Source: Bombyx mori (lineage: Eukaryota > Arthropoda > Insecta > Lepidoptera > Bombycidae). Taken from it: a stretch of DNA of 64,000 bases. Positions 46,690-55,764 of the stretch are shown here, one piece after another. The DNA lies in the NCBI RefSeq assembly GCF_030269925.1, contig NC_085117.1, forward strand, positions 3,162,001 through 3,226,000, given 5' to 3'. Position numbers and translations under genes: made by a program. Under the pieces are notes generated by a model, which was not told where the DNA came from, did no database searches, and was given only the letters and a program-made list of their open reading frames with translations. Position 1 is the stretch's first letter. Every line of letters starts with the position of its first letter.

Positions 46690-47430
46690 AATAACTTTGT
46701 CAATTGTTACATAATTTCATCGTTTTCATCAATAATTGACGTGTAAACTGATATAAAACGATTTAAAGAAATTTGTTTTCAAAATTTTATGATTTTTACT
46801 GGTATATTTTTAAGGAATTCTGAAAAACATTATGCTGGTGTTTGTTTTTGGTGTACAACGCCATCTGGTGGTAGTTATTCAAAGATATTCTCTTAGAAGA
46901 GTTAATAATGTTCGTAGTTCAGTGTTTCCCAATTTTAATTTGATTAATGTTAATATTAATTGTATTTTCTGTCTAATTAGTAATCTTGTAAATGAGCATT
47001 AAAATTTTGGACTTTAAACAGACAATTTTCTGTTTAAATTTTACACTTCCTTCACTTTTACAGCACTTTCCGGTAATGCTATTTATTAAGTTTTTTTAAA
47101 TTTAGCTTATTAGCTGGATATTTATTGGAAAATCGTCGATCTTTTAAAGTTAAGTCATTTCCAAAGTCTATACACTATAGTATCCGCTATGTACTTTTAA
47201 GATATTGAGTAAAATATCATCAATGAACACTTTATGACGCCATTTTATTGGCGATTCCATTTTATTACTTTAATATTCGAAACATCTGAAATATTAGTAT
47301 GAGGGATTCGTTGTTAAGTCGTGAATCTGAATTAGATAAAAGCTACTTATTAGTAAATTAGATGATTTAGCTTGAGAAAATACAGTACGGCGGTAGTCTA
47401 GTGGTATATAAAAGAAATTCGATTTATTTT
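46690..47430. other. AT-rich DNA, nothing recognised
   Basis: No open exon-like stretch or repeat. Confidence 0.5.
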
Positions 47431-47437
47431 ATTATTG

Positions 47438-47882
47438 TTTTTTTTATTGCTTAGATGGGTGGACGAGCTCACAGCCCACCTGGTGTTAAGTGGTTACTGG
47501 AGCCCATAGACATCCACAACGTAAATGCGCCACCCACCTTGAGATACAAGTTCTAAGGTCTCAAGTATAGTTACAACGGCTGCCCCACCCTTCAAACTGA
47601 AACGCATTACTGCTTCACGGCAGAAATAGGCAGGGTGGTGGTACCCACCCGCGCGGACTCACAAGAGGTCCTACCACCAGTAATTACGCAAATTATAATT
47701 TTGCGGGTTTCATTTTTATTACACGATGTTATTCCTTCACCGTGGAAGTCAACCGTGAACATTTGTTGAGTACGTATTTCATTTGAAAAATTGGTACCCG
47801 CCTGCGAGATTCGAACACCGGTGCATCGCTTCAACACGAATGCACCGGACGTCTTATCCATTAGGCCACGACGACTTCAAAA
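47438..47882 (-). mobile_element. Bm1 SINE, full length
   Basis: TTATTGCTTAGATGGGTGGA to the tRNA-like head (GATTCGAACACCGGTGCATC, CCGGACGTCTTATCCATTAG). A clean reference copy in this window. Confidence 0.93.
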
Positions 47883-48060
47883 TAATGTTTTAATATTGTT
47901 TAAATAATGTTTTAATATTAAATTATTATTATCTAATTATAGTTGCATAAGTCGATAAAAACCGCGGCAGTCCCCGAGTGCCGCACGTGTTTTTTTTTTC
48001 TCACCGGTCATCGGAACCCGTAAACGTCAAAAACGCAAATGCCCCCATCCAACTAAATAG
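47883..48060 (-). repeat. Family G left flank (reverse) plus a Bm1 scrap
   Basis: GGCAGTCCCCGAGTGCCGCA matches the segment preceding family G elements. CACCGGTCATCGGAACCCG is a Bm1 fragment. Confidence 0.4.
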
Positions 48061-48095
48061 TAATTATCAAATAACACGATAGTAATGCAATTGTT

Positions 48096-48582
48096 TCATT
48101 AGGACGTTGGTTTGTAAGAGTGAAATGTCAAATTTCATTAGGACGTTGGCTTGTAAGAGAGAAATGTGAAATTTCATTAGGACGTTCGCTTGTAGGAGAT
48201 AAATGTCAAATTTCATTAGGACGTTGGCTTGTAAGAGAGAAATGTCAAATTTCATTAGGACTTTTTTTTTTTTTATTGCTTAGATGTGTGGACTAGCTCA
48301 CAGCCCACTTGGTGTTAAGTGGTTACTGGAGCCCATAGAAATCTACAACGTAAATGCGCCACACACCTTGAGATATAGTTCTAAGGTCTCAGTATAGTCA
48401 CAACGGCTGCCCCACTCTTCAAACCGAAACGCATTACTGCTTCACGGCAGAAATAGGCGGGGCGGTGGTACCTACTCGTGCGGACTCACAAGAGGTCCTA
48501 CCACCAGTACGTTCCAGGACCACCAACTAGGACGTTCGCTCGTAAGAGATAAATGTCAAATTTCATCAGGACGTTGGCTTCG
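48096..48582. repeat. 39-bp minisatellite split by a Bm1 SINE
   Basis: About four units of TTTCATTAGGACGTTGGCTT + GTAAGAGAGAAATGTCAAA lie at 48096-48262. A further one to one and a half units lie at 48528-48582 after the SINE. Because 39 is a multiple of three, the minus strand shows a 13-residue repeat (MKFDISLLQANVL); nothing else suggests it is translated. Confidence 0.85.
48263..48512 (-). mobile_element. Bm1 SINE inserted in the minisatellite
   Basis: Long T-tract, TTATTGCTTAGATGTGTGGA to GAGGTCCTACCACCAGTACG. 5'-truncated. Confidence 0.9.
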
Positions 48583-48589
48583 TCGACCG

Positions 48590-48820
48590 AGGGAACCGGC
48601 GGTCATGTTGCTGGCGGCCGCCGGTCCGGCGTCTGGGCGATGGCGGGATGGATGTAATGTGCTCTGCGTAAACCCTGTCTCGCCGTCTCAATAGCTCCGA
48701 CTGGGTTTCCGCCCGGTCCGGGGTAGGGCGCCGGCTGTGAGCGGCAGGTGTTTTTAGTGAGGTTCGACTCCCACATACCCCACCTGCCGTGCGGGTGGGG
48801 ATCCGGCGATTTTCTCCTGT
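48590..48820 (+). mobile_element. Probable LINE 3' UTR, GC-rich, with hairpin
   Basis: GTTGCTGGCGGCCGCCGGTC ... CCCACATACCCCACC, hairpin (48778-48800), GATCCGGCGATTTTCTCCT, A-run. The family is shared with 36640-36840 and 49335-49495. Confidence 0.45.
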
Positions 48821-48835
48821 GGTAAAAAAAAAAAA

Positions 48836-49030
48836 AAACGTTCCGCCTGAGCCCGAGCGTTCAAGCGAGAGCGCGGAACAAGCGATAGAGAGGCACGATA
48901 GGCTCAAGCGTTGGCTTGTGACACGTTTATCTCTCTTCTCGCGTGACGTCAGAGCTAGCAGTTCGAATAGTTCTGCTACTGACGTTATCACGTAAAACTA
49001 TCGTCTGTAAACCGACTTTAAAGACAAACA
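48836..49030. repeat. MITE, family F (left end missing)
   Basis: ACGTTCCGCCTGAGCCCGAG to GACGTTATCACGTAAAACTA then GTAAACCGACTTTA. Confidence 0.7.
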
Positions 49031-49334
49031 ATTTCCCTTTTTTTAAATGTGAAAACAAACTGGAAACGCCTGCGTCTCCTTCACGCAGCGTGCGGTTTCG
49101 TATTTCCTTCTCTTTCCTGTCTCCTCTGCATCGCATATGTTTGTCTCGCCTGCTTCGAACACACCAGGGCATCGTGATCTCTTATCGCCTGTTGTTCTTT
49201 GTCTGACGCGAACAGGAAACGCGAGGCCTCGTTCGATATTGTGTGTTTAAAATGCTTAACGAATGTCGCAGTCGTTGTGCGAACACCGTCGTTACGCGTT
49301 AAGTCTGAATTGCCGGATGTTTTGAAAGTTTTCC

Positions 49335-49495
49335 CCTAAAAGAACGGTTGGGTATTGAGTCGTTTAGTGGTTGGGGTCCTAAATAACATAATCGGGCCCC
49401 CGGTTCGCAGTCGCGGACCAGTCCCACATACCCCGCGCGCCCCCTTGGGCGCGGGGACCTCATGGGAGGTTCCACCCCCGGCAATAAAAAACAAA
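49335..49495 (+). mobile_element. Probable LINE 3' UTR, GC-rich, with hairpin
   Basis: CCCACATACCCCGCGCGCCC with the stem CCCCGCGC/GCGCGGGG (49431-49456), then GACCTCATGGGAGG and an A-rich end. Confidence 0.4.
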
Positions 49496-49611
49496 GAGGC
49501 GTGGGTGTAGCTTCCTGTCACGATAGCACGATCGCAAACTAATGTTTCTCGCATGAACAATACGCGATTAATGAGCGAGATAGGTGATTTGCCGTCGCTC
49601 CATATATGTAT

Positions 49612-49700
49612 TCGTACTAGCTGCGCTCGCGGCTTCGCCCGCAAAGAAATGCAATTTTAAATTGTAGCATTAAATTCGTGAGACGATTCATACGACATTC
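49612..49700 (-). repeat. Helitron-like end
   Basis: ACTAGCTGCGCTCGCGGCTT then CGCCCGCAAAG: the CTAG end in reverse orientation. Confidence 0.4.
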
Positions 49701-49799
49701 ATGTCGCCCTTTGCACGTGTGCAAAGTTTCATATCGATTGAGGTAATGGTTCTCAATTTTTAGTTTGCATCCAGTTATTATATTGATTTATTGTTTTTG

Positions 49800-50130
49800 T
49801 TTTTGACGTGACAACGTCTTATAATTCGATGGAGCCGGCTGCACGCACGAAAAAACATGACTCATGCGGCGTTACCTCGCTCTGAGGTAACGTAATTAAA
49901 TATATTTTATGTTCCGTGATACATTGTCGAATATTCGTGCTTCCATCATTAAAATAAATAGCATCGGTCCGCTAGTGCAGCGATTGTAGGTTATGCTATA
50001 ATTGACAAAACTATAACAATAAGTTAACAGAACTATTTCACGATGAGTAAAAAACCATTCCATCAGTATTATCATAGGACGTTGTCACGTTCAACTATCT
50101 TCAGTAAACCGACTTTACAGACAATAGATT
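49800..50130. repeat. MITE, family F, divergent interior
   Basis: TTGACGTGACAACGTCTTAT at the left and GACGTTGTCACGTTCAACTA then GTAAACCGACTTTA at the right. The interior differs from other copies. Confidence 0.55.
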
Positions 50131-50700
50131 TTTTTTCTATTGACACTTTTGGATCTTACTCCTCTTAGCCCCTCTGAGCCCCCATCTAAATAAAGTCTTA
50201 AACATAAAGTCACATAACATAAAGTCTTTGACAATAGAACCATAATAATGTTTAAACTTATTTAAGTTAATAATTATGGTCGAATTTTGACCACTGGGCG
50301 ACCACTAATTTCTATAGTTTCGCTCCAACATGACCGGTATAAAATGGAGTGAAAAAAAAATTTTTGGTTCGGTTTGCTAATTAACCGGTTTTTTTTAGCT
50401 ACTACATATCTATACAATATCAAATTATGTAACACAGTAATAGAGTTAATGATTTTAGAAGGAAAAAACCAGTTCGCGTCGAGTTAAATCCCGTTTTACC
50501 AAGATTCTTCGTGGTTCTATCATTAAACAAGCAGCATGAATATAAACCTAACGAAGGTCGAGTAGATATAAATAAGTATATACACATGATTATATATACA
50601 CGTCACCATATAACAACTATTATGTAGCAGTCGATAAAACGTATCTAGGAATTATTGGAAATAACTCATAAATACTAGGGCCGTTTAGAACGCTATAGTT
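50131..50700. other. AT-rich DNA, nothing recognised
   Basis: No frame or repeat supported. Confidence 0.45.
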
Positions 50701-50937
50701 TCTTGACGTGATAACGTCTTATAAATCGATGAACACCGGCTGCACGCACGAAAAAGTGTCACGTTCCGCCTGAGCTTGAGCGTGCGAGCGAGAGCGCGGA
50801 ACAAGCGATAGAGAGACACGATCGGCCCAAGCGTTGGCTTATGACACATTTATAGCTCTTCTCCCGTGACGTGAGAGATAGCAGTTCGAATAGTTCTGCT
50901 AGTGACGTTATCACGTAAATCGACTTTATCGACAGCC
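50701..50937. repeat. MITE, family F, best copy
   Basis: The termini GACGTGATAACGTC and GACGTTATCACGT are inverted, with TCCGCCTGAGCTTGAGCG and AGCGATAGAGAGACACGATC inside. About 235 bp. Confidence 0.75.
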
Positions 50938-51244
50938 ATTTTTTTTTAATTGGTTCACAACTATATTTTTGGTTCTCTATTTTTTTTCTTCTTCTAAATA
51001 AACTTTGAAGTTCACGTGTGGAGATTTCTTCTTTTCACTCATGAAGGGTCATACGAGAAGGACAGTTCTACTGGTTTTAACTGATTATGGGAGCTTATAG
51101 ACCTCAATGCCTTGCTCAATGCCAACTCTCAAACTTATGATTGATATCCCAAACCTTTGCACAGAAACACGAGTCAAGCCCGTGTTGGATATAAGTAAAA
51201 TTGTGTTTCCCACCCATCAGGGCTCACAGGGTAATGCTTCGAGG

Positions 51245-51475
51245 GATTGCTTGAGGTAATGCCGCCGTCTGGTTTTTACCATCGCCTGCCATGAGAGCTC
51301 TCCATGCTGACTAAAACTGTTGCGTACATCCACAATGCGTTTCCAGAGATCTTTTCTGCCACGTACCACCCTGGCTCTGGAATGATCCTACCCTGACCAC
51401 TGACTGAAGAGTATTCAGCGGTAAGCAGCGACTTGGCTGCCCCAAGGCCGTGTTGACGTCTACCTACCATAGTCG
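51245..51475 (-). mobile_element. Degraded LINE 3' end, family C
   Basis: ACATCCACAATGCGTTTCCA, GATCTTTTCTGCCACGTACC and AGCGACTTGGCTGCC match the family C coding tail. Confidence 0.55.
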
Positions 51476-51529
51476 TCTCTCAACAAAGATCACACAAAAA
51501 AAACACGTGTGGCACTCAGAAACTGGCGC

Positions 51530-51867
51530 GGTAAAGCTATTGCATAGCATTTTTTATCAACCTATGCAATTATTATTAGACAATAATAATTTAATATTAA
51601 AACAATAATAAAATAAGACCACGCTATATTTATAAACATTAACAAACTACCCATCTCTCTCTCACGCGAGAGAGAGATGGGTAGACTTTTCATGATGCGC
51701 ATGCAGTGCGACGTCACGCCGCGCGTTTATTTAAACACTACAAACACTAACCACTACACAAGCGCAACGTGCGGAGTGGGGGGTGTTAGGTTTTATTTTC
51801 GTTACGGAATTTCTTGATTGGGTCGCCGCGCTCAAAGCCCGCGATAAAAGCTATGCAATAGCTTAAA
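51530..51867. repeat. Inverted-repeat element, family G (copy 2)
   Basis: TAAAGCTATTGCATAGCATT and its complement (AAGCTATGCAATAGCTTA) bound about 338 bp. It holds a 17-bp stem (CTACCCATCTCTCTCTC / GAGAGAGAGATGGGTAG, 51647-51684) whose left arm is absent in copy 1. Confidence 0.7.
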
Positions 51868-52154
51868 ATCTCAAAAGATCATCTCATTCTGCACTCCGAT
51901 ATGCTACTTCATAAAATTAAAATTGGCGATTAAAAAAATCGCAACGGACATTCTTAAGTTTAACACGAACCGTGTTATTGGGTCAAGTGCCGACCCTAAT
52001 ACAGTATCTAAGGTATTTCTAAGGTAACATATTTGTGTGTGTGTTTTTATGGAAAATACACACGCAAGTGGCGATTGATTTATCGATACTTAAATGTAAT
52101 TGCTAAATCGAAAATTTATCTAGTGAAGGTTTTTTTTTGTAATGCTCTTATTGT

Positions 52155-52262
52155 ATAGATTTTTTTTTTTTAATGGGTGGACGAGCTCACAGCCCACCTG
52201 GTGTTAAGTGTTTACTGGAGCCCATAGACATATACGACGTAAATGCACTACACATGCAATAC
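52155..52262 (-). mobile_element. Bm1 SINE 3' fragment
   Basis: ATGGGTGGACGAGCTCACAG to CGACGTAAATGCACTACACA. Confidence 0.75.
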
Positions 52263-52332
52263 ACAAATGCAATTACTAAGCGAAATGTCGTTTAAGTTAA
52301 ATAGTCTTCTACTCCTCGATATATTTATTATT

Positions 52333-52562
52333 ATTACTAGCGGGAGGACCTCTTATGAATCCGCACGGGTAGGTACCACCACCCCGCCTATTTCTACCGT
52401 GAAGCAGTAATGCGTTTCGGTTTTTGTAACTATACTGAGACCTTAGAACTCATGTCTCAATGTGGGTGGCGGCATTTGCGTTGTAGATGTCTACGGGCTC
52501 CAGTAACCAACTAACATCAGGTGGGCTGTGAGTTCGTCCACCCATATATGCAATAAACAAAA
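52333..52562 (+). mobile_element. Bm1 SINE, 5'-truncated
   Basis: GGAGGACCTCTTATGAATCC to GTTCGTCCACCCATATATGC and an A-rich tail; opposite orientation to the fragment just upstream. Confidence 0.85.
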
Positions 52563-52754
52563 CAAAAAAATAACGTCCTAACTTTTGCATAATTAATAGA
52601 TTTTATATTTCGTTTGACCTTACCTTCTTAGCTTTTTATCGAGACATTTAAAGCATATCGGTCAGTTACACTCTCGCCGGAACTTGGCATATATACAACC
52701 ATAATTAATTACGTCGGAAAGACTAATGAATCTATTCCCGCTATGAATTAGGTC

Positions 52755-53178
52755 GGCGCGGCTTCGATAAAGCGGCACGACATGAGAATCCTTTCATCGC
52801 GATCGCCGGAAACTGCGTAGCCGATCCTGTGGACCAAATGGTAATCAGTTGACGTCGCCCAAAACACGTCATTTCGGATCCTCCCGATCCACTAATGGTG
52901 CCTTTAGGTACCTCAAGCACCGGTCCTCGTTCTCGACGAAACCGCCGCTTGCGACGAAGGGCTCGACGAGCGAATTAACCCATAGACACAGTTCACTGAG
53001 TTTCTCGCCGGATCTTCTCAGTGGGTCGCGTTTCCGATCCGGTGGTAGATTCTGCGAAGCACGGCTCTTGCTAGGGTTCGTGTTAGTAACGTCGTTAGGT
53101 TTGAGCACCATGAGCTCACCTACTACTTAAGGTTACGCTGATATGGTCCCTCTAGCTCTAGCTCTAGCTTAGGAAATA
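52755..53178 (+). mobile_element. LINE 3' end, family A
   Basis: GGCTTCGATAAAGCGGCACG, CTCCCGATCCACTAATGGTG and GTTTCTCGCCGGATCTTCTC. Confidence 0.85.
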
Positions 53179-53384
53179 AAAAAGTGGGAACGGTCCTTTC
53201 AACTTTATCGTAGAAACGATTAGTGCTAACGTCGGGGGGAGATGAAATGTAATTATCGGGTCTGACTGTTTACAATATTTGTCATCGATCCTCGATAATT
53301 ATATCAAATTTCGAGTTAATCCAACGTGTAGAAGGAGGTGAAAATCATGTTCAAAGATTCCTTTACAAACTAACATACGTATAA

Positions 53385-53922
53385 TGCCGGCCACTCACAT
53401 GCGCGCAAACATTCGTACATTGTACGAATGCTCGCCCGCATGTGAAGAGCCGTCAAACAAAATTCGCAAACTTAGCGGCTGTGCAAATGGGTTCGGTACT
53501 CAATTTGCGAACCCGTTTGCGCTTCTTACCACACTTGTTTACGAATGTCTCACGAATTTCTCCTCCTTTTTAATTCGTCAATAGAACATTGAAGAGAAAA
53601 AGAGTTTTGAATTCTTTCCCAGACATCATTCACAGCCATGCTGTTTTTATGGGACTTCTTTTGATGAAGATACGCTACACAGTAGACTTAACGATCTATG
53701 AAAATAGCGAAACGTCCGTTGCCTTCGCAATCCTGGGCGCAACTGGTCACACGAATGTGTGGGAGACTACGCGAAGGATCGCGGTTCGCGCGCTTTGATG
53801 TCTGTTAAAAAACCGACACAGCTTGGAAAACTGCGAATGCAGCGAAAACTTTTCATAATCATTTGCAAATGTCGTCCTACACTTGCGGGTTTGCGTATTC
53901 GTGCGAATGTGAGTGACCGGTA
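53385..53922. mobile_element. Harbinger-like MITE with TAA target duplication
   Basis: Inverted ends TGCCGGCCACTCACAT and (complement) TACCGGTCACTCACATTC. TAA is duplicated at 53382-53384 and 53923-53925. 538 bp; the interior has no convincing transposase. Confidence 0.75.
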
Positions 53923-53925
53923 TAA

Positions 53926-54414
53926 AGCTAATAAAAGCGTATTAAAAACAAGAGTGCGCTATTTTTTAGAATTATTAATATTGGCACCAACAGTTCGATG
54001 TTTTTAATTGAACTTCAATTAAGCTTACTCCATTCAAATAGCTGAAGAAGTTTTTTTGTTTTGTGACATCATAATTTTTATCAAATTTTGAACTTTAAAT
54101 GGCTCTCTGTAAAGTTGCAATAAGAAGTTTAAGCGATATACGAAATAGCCTTTCAATAATCATATAACCCTCAATATGTTATTTACACAGCAATATACGT
54201 ACTTATATACACATAATAAATCAACAGTATAGAACAGATTTTAGTTTTAGATAAAAAAATATATAACTTATCGACGTCGAAATTGTGTAATTACAATTAT
54301 TTGTTGCGACAAACAAACATATTATTCTGATAACCCCGTTTTAGTGTGAGGCGACGTTTAATTTAAAAATTAAAAAGTTTTTTCTTTTCGTTTTTTTTTA
54401 ATTTCATTATTTAA
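53926..54414. other. AT-rich DNA, nothing recognised
   Basis: No gene or repeat recognised. Confidence 0.45.
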
Positions 54415-54645
54415 TATTACTAGCGACCCACCCTCGCTTCGCTGCGGTAACATTAAATTTTATTATTGTCTCGTGATGTTACCCGCTGTTATTGTCGTAC
54501 CACGGGTGACGTCACGGGGCGAAGCTAGTCTAAAAAAGTAGCCTAAGTTACTCCTTATATCATCAGCTACCTATCAGTGAAAGTCTCGTCAAAATCGGTA
54601 TATCCGTTCCAGAGATTAGCTGGAACAAACAGACAGACCGACAAA
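54415..54645 (-). repeat. Helitron-like dispersed repeat
   Basis: ACTAGCGACCCACCCTCGCT at the left. TCGTCAAAATCGGTATATCC and CCAGAGATTAGCTGGAACAA inside. Confidence 0.5.
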
Positions 54646-54824
54646 AATTGTAAAAAAAAATATTTTGGTGTATATTCATATTATGCATGTAGTAAAAAGC
54701 GGTTATTTCAATATTATAAACAGACACTCCAGTTTTATTTATATGTCCACATAAGATTAGGTCCACAATACACATTACAAGTTAAAGCCTCCGAAGGAGA
54801 CCTAACAACTCAAGAGTAATTGCT

Positions 54825-55090
54825 TCGCGAATGAGTCTACTACCGGATCGGAATGGCGACTTGCTGAAAAGATCCGGCGAGAAACTCAGCGGGCTGATGC
54901 TTAGGTTAGGTTGCATGTCGAACTCTTTGCCGAGTTCGGCGAGTACGGTTACTGGGGTCACTAAGCCTGCTCCTAGTGTTAGAGCTGAAGGCGTCTAATG
55001 CAACGGTTATTATATCTGATGGATCCGTCAGGACGTGCTGTTATGTGTTCATATTCCGTTCGAACTCCAAGTCGTCGCTAAAGGCCCATA
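54825..55090 (-). mobile_element. LINE 3' end, family B
   Basis: GCTTCGCGAATGAGTCTACT, AGATCCGGCGAGAAACTCAG, then the reverse of the coding tail (TTAGAGCTGAAGGCGTCTAA, GATGGATCCGTCAGGACG). Confidence 0.75.
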
Positions 55091-55307
55091 CGAACAGCCA
55101 CTTCGATAAAACGACAAATTTGTCCAAATAAAAAATTAAAATACCCTACAAGCACATCACATGCTCTTTACGGAAGCAAATAAACTAAGATGATTACTTT
55201 AATGGTATGGCATTACTTTAAACTACGATTTAAAATGGATATGCGGTTTCCTGTTCGCACCGAAATGTGCCGAGTCATGGGATTGTACTTATAAACTACT
55301 ATTTGCC

Positions 55308-55487
55308 CACTGAGTTTCTCGCCGGATCATCTCAGTGGGTCGCGTTTCCGATCCGGTTGTAGATTTGCGAAACACTGCTCTTACTAGGGCCAGGGTTAGC
55401 AACACTTCCGTTTTGAGCCCCGTGAGCTACACGTCAAGGCGAAGCTGAAATAGCCTCTCAAGGCTATCAGCCTTAGGAAGGAAAAAA
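55308..55487 (+). mobile_element. LINE 3' end, family A
   Basis: CCCACTGAGTTTCTCGCCGG to AATAGCCTCTCAAGGCTATC, about 280 bp upstream of the transporter start codon. Confidence 0.85.
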
Positions 55488-55717
55488 TAAATTTAAACAA
55501 AGCCTTTATGCCTTACCTTAGCACAGCCTATGTATTCAAATAAACGGTTCGCAATTAATGTTATTCTTTATTTGTATTTCCAGATCACGATTCCGAAGCC
55601 AACAAACACAAACAAACAAACAAGACTGAAACTAGATCGTAATATGTAGAATAAAGGATATTAATAGAAAAAAAAAACATTCCACTATCGTGCATTGAAT
55701 GCGTGGAAGAAGCGCGG

Positions 55718-55764
55718 GAATTGTGCGCATGCGCCATCTTGTCGTGAAGCGAATTTGACACGGA
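55718..55764 (+). promoter_or_regulatory. CpG-type core promoter: NRF1-like and YY1-like sites
   Basis: TGCGCATGCGC (55724-55734), the palindromic NRF1 (insect Ewg-type) site, overlaps GCCATCTTG (55733-55741), the YY1/Pho-type site often found at transcription starts of TATA-less genes. The ATG follows 24 bases later. Transcription start near here is inferred. Confidence 0.55.

Noticed and set aside
48067..48255. Minus-strand frame with 13-residue repeat
   Set aside because: A by-product of a 39-bp minisatellite. No promoter, splice site or homologous protein.
48566..48991. Long minus-strand frame of 141 codons
   Set aside because: Covers a GC-rich LINE 3' UTR and a family F MITE. Low-stop composition explains it, and no domain is seen.
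53384..54007. Three consecutive plus-strand frames (66-82 codons)
   Set aside because: They lie inside a Harbinger-like MITE and its flank, have no start context or splice pattern, and resemble no protein.
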